64,000 nucleotides of DNA from Deinococcus taeanensis (GTDB lineage Bacteria; Deinococcota; Deinococci; Deinococcales; Deinococcaceae): NCBI RefSeq assembly GCF_020229735.1, contig NZ_CP083458.1, forward strand, positions 1-64,000, given 5' to 3'. Positions 1 to 9,044 of the stretch are shown here, in pieces. The translations under genes and the position numbers were made by a program. The notes under the pieces were generated by a model, which had not been told where the DNA came from, searched no databases, and was given only the letters and a program-made list of their open reading frames with translations. The stretch's first letter is position 1, and each line of letters begins with the position of its first letter.

Positions 1-1
1 C

Positions 2-1543
2 GAAGCCATCCGGGACGCCGCGGCCCTCATCGCCCGCGCCAGTGCCGCGCCCGGCCCGGTCTCCGCCGCCCCAGACCGCGCGCTGCACGTGGTGGGCATC
101 ACCGCCTGCCCCACCGGCATCGCCCACACCTTCATGGCCGCCGAGGGTCTGGAGGGCGGCGCGCGCACGCTCGGGTACACCGCGAAGATCGAAACGCAGG
201 GCAGTGTCGGCGCCGGGAACACCCTCAGCCCGGAGGACATCGCCCGGGCAGACCTCGTGGTGATTGCCGCGGACACCAACGTGGACCTCTCCCGGTTCAC
301 CGGCAAGCGGGTCTACGTGACCGGCACGAAACCCGCCATCAAGGACGGCGCCGCCGTGATCCGCACCGCGCAGGCCCAGGCCGCCGTGCACGGCGCGGGC
401 GCGGCCGACGGGGATTACGTCGCTCAGGCGGCCTCCGCCAAGGCGGCGAAAAACGCCGGAACACCCGCGTTCTACAAACACCTGATGACCGGCGTGTCCC
501 ACATGCTGCCCTTCGTGGTGGCCGGCGGCCTCCTGATCGCCATTGCGTTCGCCATCGGCTCGTTCCAGTTCGGAGATCAGGGCATCTTCATCTACGAGGA
601 CAAGTACGCCGGCACGCTGGGCAACACCCTGTTCAAGATCGGCGCCAACGGCGCGTTCGGGCTGTTCGTTCCGGTTCTGGCCGGGTTTATCGCGTTCTCC
701 ATCGCTGACCGTCCCGGCCTGGCTCCCGGCATGATCGGCGGGTTCCTGGCCGGCCTGACGGGCTCCGGGTTCCTGGGCGGCATCATCGCGGGGTTCCTGG
801 CCGGGTACATCGTGCTGTGGCTCACCCGCTCCATCCGCCTGCCCCGCACGCTCGAGGGCCTGAAACCCACCCTGATCCTGCCGCTGCTGGGCACGCTCAC
901 CGTGGGCCTGCTGATGATGTTCGTGGTGGGCAAGCCCGTCGCGGCGGCCCTGACCGGCCTGACCGCGTGGCTGCAGGGGCTGGGCAACACCAGCGCCGCG
1001 CTGCTGGGCGCGCTGCTGGGCGGCATGATGGCCTTCGATATGGGCGGTCCCATCAACAAGGCCGCGTATACGTTCAGTACCGGCCTGCTCGGCGCCAAGG
1101 TGTACGGTCCGATCGCCGCGACCATGGCCGCCGGCATGACCCCGCCCCTGGCCCTGTTTTTCGCCACGCTGATCTTCAGAAACCGCTTCACGAAGGACGA
1201 GGTGGAAGCCGGGAAGGCCGCTGGCGTGCTGGGCATCTCATTCATCACCGAAGGCGCCATTCCCTTCGCGGCGCGTGACCCGCTGCGCGTGATTCCCAGC
1301 CTAATGGCCGGCAGTGCCGTGGCCGGAGCGCTCAGCATGGCTGCCGGGTGCCTGCTGCGCGCCCCGCACGGCGGAATCTTCGTGCTGTTCATTCCGAACG
1401 CCGTGACGAACCTGCCCATGTACATCGTGGCGATCCTGGCGGGGACCGCGATCAGCACCGTGATGCTGGGTCTGCTGAAACGCCCCCTGGGGGCCGACGG
1501 CCTGCCGGTCGGGCGGGCCGTCGCGGCCACTGCCGCCGACTGA
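2..1543 (+). CDS. fruA: PTS fructose transporter EIIBC (partial, 5' end outside window)
   Basis: This is the C-terminal part of a fructose-specific phosphotransferase enzyme II. The reading frame is open from the first bases of the window, so the true start lies upstream. Around bases 80-350 lies a IIB domain with the phospho-cysteine motif [11 protein letters not shown]. From about base 470 follows a IIC membrane domain with many hydrophobic helices, including the family motifs [12 protein letters not shown] and [13 protein letters not shown]. The few residues before the IIB domain look like the end of another domain, probably the duplicated IIB' known from FruA proteins. The protein imports fructose and phosphorylates it to fructose 1-phosphate at the inner membrane. 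A strong terminator follows directly, so it is the last gene of its operon. Partners fruB and fruK are expected upstream but cannot be seen. Confidence 0.93.
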   Translation, partial: EAIRDAAALIARASAAPGPVSAAPDRALHVVGITACPTGIAHTFMAAEGLEGGARTLGYTAKIETQGSVGAGNTLSPEDIARADLVVIAADTNVDLSRFTGKRVYVTGTKPAIKDGAAVIRTAQAQAAVHGAGAADGDYVAQAASAKAAKNAGTPAFYKHLMTGVSHMLPFVVAGGLLIAIAFAIGSFQFGDQGIFIYEDKYAGTLGNTLFKIGANGAFGLFVPVLAGFIAFSIADRPGLAPGMIGGFLAGLTGSGFLGGIIAGFLAGYIVLWLTRSIRLPRTLEGLKPTLILPLLGTLTVGLLMMFVVGKPVAAALTGLTAWLQGLGNTSAALLGALLGGMMAFDMGGPINKAAYTFSTGLLGAKVYGPIAATMAAGMTPPLALFFATLIFRNRFTKDEVEAGKAAGVLGISFITEGAIPFAARDPLRVIPSLMAGSAVAGALSMAAGCLLRAPHGGIFVLFIPNAVTNLPMYIVAILAGTAISTVMLGLLKRPLGADGLPVGRAVAATAAD

Positions 1544-1553
1544 TCCCGGCTTG

Positions 1554-1589
1554 AACAGGCGGCGGCCCGCCACTGGGCCGCCGCCTGTT
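1554..1589 (+). terminator. Rho-independent terminator after fruA
   Basis: A perfect 15-bp inverted repeat (1554-1568 paired with 1575-1589) has a 6-base loop and is followed by the T-rich run TTGTCTGTGTT. It lies 11 bases after the fruA stop codon. Confidence 0.9.
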
Positions 1590-1818
1590 TTGTCTGTGTT
1601 CATCTACGGGCGCCGCGGCGGGATTGCGCCCCCAGTCCAGCCGTGGGATGAGTATGCTGACTCATGTTCATTCCCTGCCGGGCTGTGGACAACAGACGCC
1701 GTTTCTCCGCTCTCTCCTGTTGCAGTTGCGTCTTCTTCACGAAAACCCAGGTGCTGGTGACCATGTCCTCCTGCCGCTCCGCTTCAACGTCGCCCGGGCG
1801 CTTCCCGCGTCTCACCGC

Positions 1819-4074
1819 ATGACCCGCCGCCGGCTGGCCTGCTGGCTCATGGGGTCGCAACCGTCCCTGCGCGCTCAGCTGCTGGCCGCGCTGGCCACGC
1901 TGCTGCTTCCCCTGGGGGCCGTGCTGCTCATCGCCCTGCCCACCTACATGAACCGCAGGTTCGACGCCATCGAACGTAGCCAGGTCACGCAGTTCACGAA
2001 CATCGCCCGCTTCAACCTGAACGCCGAGCAGGAACGCGTCAGTCTGTTCGTTCTGAATTTCAGCCTCTGGACTGAAACCTTCGAGTACGCCGCCGGCCGC
2101 AACCCCCGGTACCTCAGTGCCAACCTCGTGCCGGGCACGTTCATCGGCGGTAAGGTCGACTACTGGGGTGTGGCGGCGCCCAGCGGGCAGGTCATCTCCG
2201 CCGCCACGCTGCGCGGCGGGCGGATCATCAGCGCCGGGCCGACCGTCCGGGCGTTCCTGGCGGCCCTGCCGCGCCCCATGCCCAGCGGGGGCGCCACCGG
2301 CCTGGTGCGCCTCGGCCAGGAGGCGTACATCCTGGCCGGGCGGCCCATTACTCGCGACGACGGCAGCGGCCGCGGCGGCGTGATGCTGCTCGCGCGGCGC
2401 GTCACGCCCGGCGTGCTGAGCGACATCATCTACGATGACGACCTGTTCAGCGTGGCGCTGCGCCCCGCGGCCACGGCCAGCACCGAGGTGCGCCTCCTGG
2501 ACCGCACCGCCATGGCCGTCTCGCCCCTGAACGCGCCGGCCGGCCCGCCGCAGCTCGCGGTGGAACTCCGCATTCCGCGCGCCGTGCACGCCGCCGGGCT
2601 GGAGAGCACACATCAGCTGCGGGCCGTGATGGTTCTCACCAGCCTCGCGGCCGTGCTGAGCCTCACCCTGTTCCTGAACCGGCGCGTACTGAGTGTCCTT
2701 GAAGGCTACAAGCGGGACACGCAGCGCATCGCCCTGGACCCCGCCCACCGCCTGGACGCCCGCGATTCCACCGAGCTGGGCGTCCTGGGACGCACCATCA
2801 ACCACCTGCTTGATCACCTGCATGAACGCGAAGCGCAACTGCTTGAACGCTCCCGGCGTGACGAACTGACCGGCGCCTACACCCGCAGCGGCCTGCTGGA
2901 ACGACTCGATCATCACAGCGTCGTGCGCGGCGCCCTGCTGATTGAGGTGCCGCGCCTTCAGGAACTCAGCGGCCTGTACGGCAGCGACGCGGTCGACACG
3001 CTGCTGCGTGAACTCGCCCGCCGGCTGCACGCCGTGGGGGACGGACACCTGGTGGCGAGGCTCTCCACGAGCAGCCTCGCCCTCATCACCCTGACCGACC
3101 CCCTGGCGCCCCGGACGCTGCTGCGCACCCTGGAACGCCCCCTGGCCTTCCGGGACGGTGAGGTGAGCCTCACGCTGAGCGCCGGGTACGCCGCCGCCCC
3201 TCACGGCGTCTCCATCACGGCCCTGCTGCGCCAGGCGAACATTGCCCTGCAGCACGCCCTGGATCAGGAGGAGCCCCTCGGGGTGTTCAACGACGCCATG
3301 CTGGAACGCAGTCACTACGGGCATCAGCTTCAGACGCAGCTTCAGGGCGCGCAGGACCGCGGGGAATTGTCGCTGCTGTACCAGCCGATCTGCGACCTGC
3401 AGACCGGCGAGTGGACGGCCCTGGAGGCGCTGCTGCGCTGGCAGCATCCGCAGCTGGGTCCGGTGCCGCCCACGACGTTCATTCCCATCGCCGAGCGTTC
3501 CGGCGTAATTCACGCCCTGGGCGACTGGGTGATCCGCACCGCCCTTCGCGAGACATACGCGGCGGGGGCTGTCCCGGGTGGGCGCATCAACGTGAACGTC
3601 AGCCCCCTGCAGCTGCTCGCGCCGGACTTTGCGCAGCAGGTGCTGAACCTCCTGCGCGAGGAAGGGGCCGCGCCGCAGCGCCTCACAGTGGAAGTCACCG
3701 AGAGCACCGTCATGCAGAATGTGGACCTTGCCCGCGCCCATCTGCACGCGCTGCGCGCCGCGGGCGTGCACGTCGCGCTCGACGACTTCGGCAGTGGTCA
3801 TTCCAGCCTGTCGTTGCTGGCTGATCTGCCGCTCGACACCGTGAAGCTCGACCGGACGTTCCTGCGGGACGCCGTCTCCGGCGGGCCGCGCCTCGCCCTG
3901 CTGAGCAACAGCATCCACCTGGCCCGGGACCTGAACCTGCGCACGGTGGTCGAAGGCGTGGAGGACGAGGCCATGCTGAACCTGCTGCGTCACCTGGGCT
4001 GTGACGCCGTGCAGGGCTATCACATCCTGCGCCCCTCACCCCTGTCGGAACTCCGGCGCTCCCCCCCGCGCTAG
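1819..4074 (+). CDS. CHASE4-like/degenerate GGDEF/EAL c-di-GMP phosphodiesterase
   Basis: A membrane-bound signalling protein of about 751 residues. A first membrane helix (about residues 14-35) is followed by an extracytoplasmic region resembling a CHASE4 sensor, a second helix (near bases 2620-2690), an HAMP-like linker, a GGDEF-type domain and an EAL domain. The GGDEF motif is replaced by STSSL and there is no RxxD inhibitory site, so cyclase activity should be absent. The EAL domain keeps EALLRW, the asparagine-rich INVNVSP strand, ALDDFGSG and VQGYHI, so it should hydrolyse c-di-GMP. The reading frame stays open upstream to 1624; I chose the ATG at 1819 because the basic segment and membrane helix follow at once, but the ATGs at 1651 and 1849 are possible. 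It converges on manA with only 8 bases between. Confidence 0.85.
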   Translation: MTRRRLACWLMGSQPSLRAQLLAALATLLLPLGAVLLIALPTYMNRRFDAIERSQVTQFTNIARFNLNAEQERVSLFVLNFSLWTETFEYAAGRNPRYLSANLVPGTFIGGKVDYWGVAAPSGQVISAATLRGGRIISAGPTVRAFLAALPRPMPSGGATGLVRLGQEAYILAGRPITRDDGSGRGGVMLLARRVTPGVLSDIIYDDDLFSVALRPAATASTEVRLLDRTAMAVSPLNAPAGPPQLAVELRIPRAVHAAGLESTHQLRAVMVLTSLAAVLSLTLFLNRRVLSVLEGYKRDTQRIALDPAHRLDARDSTELGVLGRTINHLLDHLHEREAQLLERSRRDELTGAYTRSGLLERLDHHSVVRGALLIEVPRLQELSGLYGSDAVDTLLRELARRLHAVGDGHLVARLSTSSLALITLTDPLAPRTLLRTLERPLAFRDGEVSLTLSAGYAAAPHGVSITALLRQANIALQHALDQEEPLGVFNDAMLERSHYGHQLQTQLQGAQDRGELSLLYQPICDLQTGEWTALEALLRWQHPQLGPVPPTTFIPIAERSGVIHALGDWVIRTALRETYAAGAVPGGRINVNVSPLQLLAPDFAQQVLNLLREEGAAPQRLTVEVTESTVMQNVDLARAHLHALRAAGVHVALDDFGSGHSSLSLLADLPLDTVKLDRTFLRDAVSGGPRLALLSNSIHLARDLNLRTVVEGVEDEAMLNLLRHLGCDAVQGYHILRPSPLSELRRSPPR

Positions 4075-4082
4075 GGCGGCGG

Positions 4083-5030
4083 TCAGTCCGGCGCGCCGTC
4101 GCCCGGGCGGGCCACCAGCGCCCGGCCCGCGCCGCGCAGGGTCACCGGGCTGGCCGAGGCGGGCAGCAACGCGGTGCCGTAGAGGCCCAGGGTCAGGCTC
4201 TGCCCGTCAGCGTCGAGCGTCAGTTCACCGTCGACCACGGTGATCAGCGCGAAGCTGGGTCCGCCCGGGAGGGTCGTTCCCCCGCGCGCACCTTCCAGGG
4301 TGAATGGCCCGCACCGCACGAGTTCACCCAGGCCGCCCGTCTCGCCGGCCCGCCGCCACTGCGCGCGCCGGTCGGCGCGCGTCACCTGCACCGACTCGTC
4401 CAGATGCAGCGTCCGGCCTGCGCTGGCCGGCCGGTCCCAGTCGTACACCCGGTACGTGGTGTCACTCGCCTGCTGCACCTCGTACAGCAGCAGGCCCGGT
4501 CCCAGCGCGTGCAGCGTTCCTGCCGGAATGAAGAGGGTGTCGCCCACCTGCGGCCGGTGCCGTTCGGTCAGGTTCAGGACGTTGCCTGCCCGGATGGCGT
4601 GCGCCAGGGCCTCCGGCGCCGTGCCGGGGGTGACGCCCGCAAGCAGGGTCGCGTCCGGCTCCACGCGCAGGAAATGCCACGCCTCGGTCTTGCCGCGCTC
4701 ACCGGGCCCGACCATCGCCCGCGCCTGTTCGTCGTTCGGGTGCACCTGCACGCTCAGCCAGTCCCGGCAGTCCAGCAGCTTGATCAGGAGCGGGAACCCC
4801 TCGCCGGGCGCAAGGGCCGGGCCCAGCAGGGCCTGGGGGGCGGCGTGCAGGAGGGCATTCACGGTCTGCCCGGCATGCGGGCCGCTGGCGATGACGCTCT
4901 GCCCGTCGGCGATCCACGCCTCCCCGACCGGCGTGCCGTTGACCGGCGGCGCGAGCTGCTCACCGCCCCACACGCGCGCGTGGTACCGGGGAACGAGGGG
5001 CAGGACAGCAGGCAGGGAAGACTGGGTCAC
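4083..5030 (-). CDS. manA: Mannose-6-phosphate isomerase, class I (short type)
   Basis: A 315-residue phosphomannose isomerase that interconverts mannose 6-phosphate and fructose 6-phosphate and so supplies GDP-mannose for polysaccharides. The zinc ligands of the cupin fold are visible in QVHPNDEQA, GKTEAWHFL and FIPAGTLHALGPG. The length fits the short Firmicute-type enzymes rather than the 390-residue enterobacterial form. The GTG start at 5030 was chosen because AGGAG sits 8 bases upstream; the open frame extends further up to 5264 but that extension is arginine/alanine-rich and unlike the family. It is separated from the upstream acyl-CoA ligase gene by a hairpin, so it is probably transcribed alone. 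A role in feeding the sugar-polymer loci further along is inference. Confidence 0.9.
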   Translation of the reverse strand: MTQSSLPAVLPLVPRYHARVWGGEQLAPPVNGTPVGEAWIADGQSVIASGPHAGQTVNALLHAAPQALLGPALAPGEGFPLLIKLLDCRDWLSVQVHPNDEQARAMVGPGERGKTEAWHFLRVEPDATLLAGVTPGTAPEALAHAIRAGNVLNLTERHRPQVGDTLFIPAGTLHALGPGLLLYEVQQASDTTYRVYDWDRPASAGRTLHLDESVQVTRADRRAQWRRAGETGGLGELVRCGPFTLEGARGGTTLPGGPSFALITVVDGELTLDADGQSLTLGLYGTALLPASASPVTLRGAGRALVARPGDGAPD

Positions 5031-5178
5031 GGCGCACTCCTGGGCGGTCCCGGCGGGGATGCAGTCCGGGCCGCGGCCCGCAGTGTACCGGGCGCCGCGC
5101 CGGGTGCAGGTGGGGGCGTCCGGCGCGGCTCGCTGGGCAGTCTGCGTGCGCCGCCCAGCCTCCGGGGCAGACGCAGGA

Positions 5179-5210
5179 GCGGCGCCTCCGGGTCCGTCCG
5201 GAAGCGCCGC
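5179..5210 (-). terminator. Hairpin terminator after the acyl-CoA ligase
   Basis: A 13-bp stem with one mismatch (5179-5191 with 5198-5210) and a 6-base loop lies 11 bases beyond the ligase stop codon. No clear T-run follows, so termination strength is uncertain. Confidence 0.55.
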
Positions 5211-5221
5211 CGCGACAGGGC

Positions 5222-6862
5222 TCAGGTCAGCTGCGCGCGGGCGGCCTCCTGAAGCTGGCGCCAAGCGACCTTGCCGGTGGGGCTGCGCGGGAGGGTGTCT
5301 ACGAACTGCCAGTCGCGCGGCACCTTGTACGGGGCCATCTGTTCACGCGCCCATTCCTGCAGGGCTTCAGGCGTGACGTCCACGCCGGGGCGGCGGACGA
5401 TCAGCGCGCGGGCCCGTTCGCCGCTGCGCTCGTCCGGCACGCTGATCACGCAGGCTTCCTGCACCGCCGGGTGCCCGTGCAGGAGGTTCTCTACCTCTGC
5501 CGGCCAGACTTTCATGCCGGACACGTTCACCATGCGCTTGAGGCGGTCCGCGAAGAAGAAGTACCCCTCGTCGTCCATGTAGCCCAGGTCCCCCGTGCGG
5601 AAGAACTGCTGACCGTCCAGGTCCACGAACGCCTCGGCGGTGGCGTCCGGGCGGTTCCAGTAGCCCTGCATGACCTGCGGGCCGCGGATCACGATCTCAC
5701 CGGTTTCGCCGGGCGGGAGTTCCCGGCGCGTGTCGATGTCCACCACGCGGGAGTCCACGTTGAACAGCGGAATGCCCAGGCACTGGAGTTTCTGCCGGCC
5801 TTTGGGGTTGCTGTGCGACTGCGCCATGGTCTCGGACAGGCCGTACCCTTCGAGGAACATGATGCCGGTCAGGTCCAGCAGGCGCTGACCGACCGAGGCG
5901 GGCAGGCTCGCGCCGCCCCCGGTGACGCTGCGCAGGGAGCTGAGGTCCTGCGGATTGAAGTTCGGGGAGGCCATCAGGTCGATCACCATGGTGGGCGTGT
6001 TCGTCCAGAGCGTCACGCCGTGGTCGCGAATCAGGGCGCGCGCCGCGTCACGGTCCCAGCGGGACATCACCACGACCTTCGCGCCGGTCGTCAGCGCAGA
6101 CAGCAGGCTGTTGATGAAGCCCGTCACGTGGAAGAACGGCAGGGCCGCGAGGAAGACGTCCTCCACCGAGCCGTCCACCCACACGCCCGCCCCGAAGACG
6201 TTCGCCTGTACGCTGCGGTGCGTGTGCATGCAGCCTTTGGGCAGCCCGGTGGTGCCGGACGTGTACGGCATGACGCACAGGTCCTCTCCGGTCACGGGCG
6301 CTTCCGGGGCAGGCGCGGCCTGCAGGGCCTCGTCCAGGGTCACGTCGCTGCCCTGCAGGTCCGGCGTGACGTCCAGACCGTCGGGCAGCGGCACGCCGTC
6401 CGCGCTGGCCGCGCCGCGCATGACGTTCGCCACGACCGCGTGCCCCAGCCCCGCCTGCCGCGCCCGCTCGTATAGTTCGGCGCCCACGACGCCCACGCGG
6501 ATGCCGGCGTCCTGCAGGAAGAAGCCGAACTCACGCGCCTGCAGCATCGGGGCGAGCGGCACGACCACGGCGCCCAGCTGCCACGCCGCGAACGCGCTGA
6601 TGGCCCACTCCGGGCTGTTCTGCAGCCACACGGCCACGCGGTCGCCGCGCTGCACGCCCTGCGCGGCGAGGTGACCGGCGAGGCGCGTGGCCTGCTCGTG
6701 CAGCTGCGCGTACGTCCAGGTGCGCCCGTAGTGCCACAGGGCGACCTTGTCGGGGTAGCGTTCGGCGCTGACGCGGAGGTTGTGCATCAGGCCGGTGCGC
6801 GGCAGGGTCAGGGTGCGGGGCTTGCCTGCGGGCCAGTAACGGGTGGGAGCAGTCTGGGTCAT
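5222..6862 (-). CDS. AMP-forming long-chain fatty acid-CoA ligase
   Basis: A 546-residue ANL-superfamily adenylating enzyme that activates a fatty acid with ATP and CoA. It shows the phosphate loop YTSGTTGLPKG, the GYGLSET motif, the hinge region RTGDLGYMDDEGYFFF with DRLKRM, and the C-terminal catalytic lysine in SPTGKVAW. The arrangement is typical of FadD-type or medium/long-chain acyl-CoA synthetases; the exact chain length cannot be read from the sequence. The ATG at 6862 is preceded by GGAGG about 10 bases upstream. A hairpin follows the stop codon, and nothing in the neighbourhood suggests an operon. It could alternatively be annotated as a generic AMP-binding protein, but length and motifs favour a true acyl-CoA ligase. 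Confidence 0.9.
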   Translation of the reverse strand: MTQTAPTRYWPAGKPRTLTLPRTGLMHNLRVSAERYPDKVALWHYGRTWTYAQLHEQATRLAGHLAAQGVQRGDRVAVWLQNSPEWAISAFAAWQLGAVVVPLAPMLQAREFGFFLQDAGIRVGVVGAELYERARQAGLGHAVVANVMRGAASADGVPLPDGLDVTPDLQGSDVTLDEALQAAPAPEAPVTGEDLCVMPYTSGTTGLPKGCMHTHRSVQANVFGAGVWVDGSVEDVFLAALPFFHVTGFINSLLSALTTGAKVVVMSRWDRDAARALIRDHGVTLWTNTPTMVIDLMASPNFNPQDLSSLRSVTGGGASLPASVGQRLLDLTGIMFLEGYGLSETMAQSHSNPKGRQKLQCLGIPLFNVDSRVVDIDTRRELPPGETGEIVIRGPQVMQGYWNRPDATAEAFVDLDGQQFFRTGDLGYMDDEGYFFFADRLKRMVNVSGMKVWPAEVENLLHGHPAVQEACVISVPDERSGERARALIVRRPGVDVTPEALQEWAREQMAPYKVPRDWQFVDTLPRSPTGKVAWRQLQEAARAQLT

Positions 6863-7162
6863 GCGTGAAAACCTCCGGATGAACGGGTTGGGAACGCCGC
6901 GCAGCCGCTGGGGCCGCTCACGGCGCAGGGGTGGGTTGTGGAGGGCCTGAGCATAGCGCGAAACGCTCCGGCGGGGCGGCGCGGGGGCGCGGCAGGCGAA
7001 AAGCGGAGTTTGTCCGTCTCACACGCAGGAATTAAAGCTCTGGTGAAAACCCCCTCCAGGACGGCGTTTTTTGTTTGGCTGCGGCGGGAAGATCGTGCTG
7101 GAGGGCGTTCCCTGACGTGCCCCCTCTTCCCATCCGTGCAGGCGTATGTCATGCTGCTCACC
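6863..7162. other. Intergenic region between divergent ligase and HU genes
   Basis: About 300 bases without a gene. A possible promoter for HU is TTGTCC (7010-7015) with TAAAGC 17 bases later, and a second -10-like TATGTC lies at 7145-7150. On the other strand TATGCT (near 6950) could serve the ligase. None of these is strong. No conserved RNA structure was recognised. Confidence 0.35.
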
Positions 7163-7534
7163 ATGACCAAAAAGTCTGCGAAAGCCCCCGCCAAGAAGCC
7201 CGCTGCCAAAGCTGCTGCCGCGCCGAAAGCTGCCCCCAGGAAGGCCGCTGGTGAAAGCAGCAAGGTCGCCAAGACCCAGCTCGTGGAACTGGTCGCCGAC
7301 AAGACCGGCCTGACCAAGAAGCAGAGCGAGGAAGCCGTGAGCGCCATGCTGGACGTCATCGTGGGCGCCATCAAGGGCGGCCAGAGCGTCGGTCTGCCCG
7401 GCCTGGGCACCCTGAGCGTCAAGGGCACCGCCGCGCGCACCGGCGTGCGCCCCGGCACCAGCGAGAAGATCCAGATTCCGGCCGGCAAGAAGGTCGCCTT
7501 CAAGGTCGCCAGCACCCTCAAGGGCAACCTCTAA
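7163..7534 (+). CDS. hup: HU-family DNA-binding protein with lysine-rich N-terminal tail
   Basis: A 123-residue nucleoid protein. The first 33 residues are a lysine/alanine/proline-rich tail ([16 protein letters not shown] and onward), followed by a standard HU fold: a helical dimerisation part with [17 protein letters not shown] and the DNA-binding arm region [21 protein letters not shown]-terminally extended HU proteins are known from Deinococcus, and the tail is thought to bind DNA or compact the nucleoid. The ATG at 7163 gives the start MTKKS familiar from the genus; an in-frame ATG at 7151 is possible. No Shine-Dalgarno is obvious at either. It is a single gene with its own strong terminator and is expected to be highly expressed. 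Confidence 0.95.
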   Translation: MTKKSAKAPAKKPAAKAAAAPKAAPRKAAGESSKVAKTQLVELVADKTGLTKKQSEEAVSAMLDVIVGAIKGGQSVGLPGLGTLSVKGTAARTGVRPGTSEKIQIPAGKKVAFKVASTLKGNL

Positions 7535-7557
7535 GCACGGCGGTACCCAAAGGGCGC

Positions 7558-7592
7558 GGGCGCAGCCAGGTGGCTGCGCCCTCTTCTTGTTT
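7558..7592 (+). terminator. Rho-independent terminator after HU
   Basis: A perfect 10-bp stem (7558-7567 with 7572-7581) with a 4-base loop is followed by TCTTCTTGTTT. It lies about 24 bases after the HU stop and can also limit the convergent ohr transcript. Confidence 0.9.
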
Positions 7593-7604
7593 GGCCCGGA
7601 GGAC

Positions 7605-8033
7605 TCAGAGAGGCGCGCTGAGCACCTCAAGCTGCACGTCCACGTTGCCGGCCACAGCGCGGCTGTAGGGGCACACGGCGTGCGCGGCGTGCAGCAGCTG
7701 CGTGGCGGTGTCGTGGGGCGTGCCGGGCAGGAACACCTGCATCTTCACGCCCAGGGAATACCCGCCGCTGGCATCCGTATGCAGACTGACGTGGGCGCGG
7801 CCCTGGGGCGTGCCGATGGTCACGCCGTCGCGGCGCGCCACACTTTGAAGCGCGCTGAGAAAGCACGAAGCGTACCCGGCCGCAAACAGCTCTTCCGGGT
7901 CCGTGCCTTCCGTGCGGGCGTGTGGCGGGCGGAGGGTGACGTTCAGGCGGTCGCGGCCGATGAACGCCTGACCGGTGCGGCCCCCATGCACGTCGGAGGT
8001 GGTGGTGAACAGCAGCTTCGCTTCGGTGGTCAT
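7605..8033 (-). CDS. ohr: Organic hydroperoxide resistance protein (OsmC/Ohr family)
   Basis: A 142-residue thiol peroxidase that reduces organic hydroperoxides. The two reactive cysteines of Ohr proteins are present, in YASCFLSAL and AVCPYSRAV, along with the N-terminal Ohr pattern of a glycine-rich strand and PEELFAAGYASC. The length matches the family exactly. The start ATG at 8033 follows a TAACCT -10 box by only 6 bases, so the mRNA is probably leaderless. The gene is divergent from a LysR-type regulator rather than the usual MarR-type OhrR, and a palindrome overlaps its -35 box, so control by that LysR protein under peroxide stress is likely but inferred. Confidence 0.93.
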   Translation of the reverse strand: MTTEAKLLFTTTSDVHGGRTGQAFIGRDRLNVTLRPPHARTEGTDPEELFAAGYASCFLSALQSVARRDGVTIGTPQGRAHVSLHTDASGGYSLGVKMQVFLPGTPHDTATQLLHAAHAVCPYSRAVAGNVDVQLEVLSAPL

Positions 8034-8039
8034 GCACCG

Positions 8040-8068
8040 AGGTTACCCTGCTGATTACGCAGAATCAA
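8040..8068 (-). promoter_or_regulatory. ohr promoter with overlapping palindromic operator
   Basis: On the minus strand TTGATT (8068-8063) and TAACCT (8045-8040) are separated by 17 bases and end 6 bases before the ohr ATG. The palindrome TGATT-ACGCAG-AATCA (8052-8067) overlaps the -35 box and lies between ohr and the LysR gene. It fits the T-N(x)-A layout of LysR sites. Confidence 0.6.
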
Positions 8069-8102
8069 TCGAGTAATGCGAAGCGATTACAACTTCTTCC
8101 GG

Positions 8103-8108
8103 TATAAT
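8103..8108 (+). promoter_or_regulatory. Consensus -10 box for a leaderless LysR mRNA
   Basis: A perfect TATAAT lies 6 bases upstream of the ATG at 8115, which leaves no room for a ribosome binding site. No good -35 was seen at 17 bases. Confidence 0.7.
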
Positions 8109-8114
8109 CTGAGA

Positions 8115-8996
8115 ATGGATCAGCGGCACCTGCAGGCCTTCGTGACCGTCGCGCACGAGCGGCATTTCGGGCGGGCCGCCGAGCGTCTCCACCTGACCGC
8201 TCCGCCCCTGGGGCGCATGATCCGCGCGCTGGAAGATGAGATCGGCACCCCCCTGCTGACCCGGACCACCCGCCGCGTGGACCTCACCCCCGCCGGCGCG
8301 GCGTTCCTGCCGGAAGCGCAGGCGATCCTGACGCACCTGGACGTGGCCGCCAGTCTGGCGCGGCGTACCGCCGCCGGTGAGGCCGGGCAGCTGCGCCTGG
8401 GGTACGTGGGCGCGGCGCAGACCCGGCTCGTGCCGCGCCTGTGGCGGCGCCTGCACGGCTCTCACCCGGACGTGCAGCTGCACGCCACGGAACTCTGCAC
8501 CCCTGACCAGCGTCAGGCGCTGCTGGCCGGTGAACTCGACGCCGGACTGATGGCCCTGCCGGTCTGGCATGACGAGCTGTGCGCGCAGCTCCTGACCCGC
8601 ATTCCGCTGCTGGCCGCCCTGCCCGCCGATCACGCCCTGGCCGGGCGGGCGCACCTGCGGCTGCGGGACCTGGCCGGCGAGGAGTGGCTGACCTGCACCC
8701 CGAACGCCACAACGCTGCCGCCCGAACAGGTGCAGGCCCTCTGCCAGGCATTCGGGGTGGTGCCCCGCACCCGGGCGGTGGGCGGCACGGAGAGCGCCGT
8801 GGTAGGCCGCGTGGCCGCCGGGCTGGGGGTGACGCTGGTCCCGCAGACCCTGGTCAACCCTCAGCAGGACGGCGTGTCGTTCGTTCCTCTGCTCGACGAG
8901 GTGACGCTGGATGTGGGGGTGGTGACCCGCCGGGACGCCAGCAACCCGGCCCTCGCGCCACTGCTCGCCCACCTCGCGGCTCTCGCCGACCCCTGA
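8115..8996 (+). CDS. LysR-family transcriptional regulator, divergent from ohr
   Basis: A 293-residue regulator. The first 60 residues form the LysR winged helix-turn-helix (MDQRHLQAFVTVAHERHFGR, then AAERLHLTAPPLGRMIRALE). The rest is the periplasmic-binding-protein-like effector domain. The ATG at 8115 is fixed by the start of the HTH domain and by a perfect TATAAT box 6 bases upstream. Its position next to ohr and the shared palindrome suggest that it senses a peroxide-related signal, although no conserved redox cysteine pattern of OxyR was recognised. The inducer is unknown. A bidirectional terminator separates it from the next gene. Confidence 0.9.
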   Translation: MDQRHLQAFVTVAHERHFGRAAERLHLTAPPLGRMIRALEDEIGTPLLTRTTRRVDLTPAGAAFLPEAQAILTHLDVAASLARRTAAGEAGQLRLGYVGAAQTRLVPRLWRRLHGSHPDVQLHATELCTPDQRQALLAGELDAGLMALPVWHDELCAQLLTRIPLLAALPADHALAGRAHLRLRDLAGEEWLTCTPNATTLPPEQVQALCQAFGVVPRTRAVGGTESAVVGRVAAGLGVTLVPQTLVNPQQDGVSFVPLLDEVTLDVGVVTRRDASNPALAPLLAHLAALADP

Positions 8997-9002
8997 AGCG
9001 GC

Positions 9003-9036
9003 AAGGCGGCCGGAACGTCATGTTCCGGCCGGCCTT
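9003..9036. terminator. Bidirectional terminator hairpin
   Basis: Inverted repeat 9003-9016 with 9022-9036 (one bulged base, 5-base loop) sits between the convergent LysR and 286-residue protein genes. Runs of A and T flank the stem ends only briefly. Confidence 0.7.
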
Positions 9037-9044
9037 GAAGGGAA

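Noticed and set aside
1600..4023. Very long open frame on the minus strand opposite the EAL gene
   Set aside because: It is a composition effect of G+C-rich DNA; the translation is Gln/Gly/Arg-rich without motifs, while the plus strand encodes clear EAL motifs.
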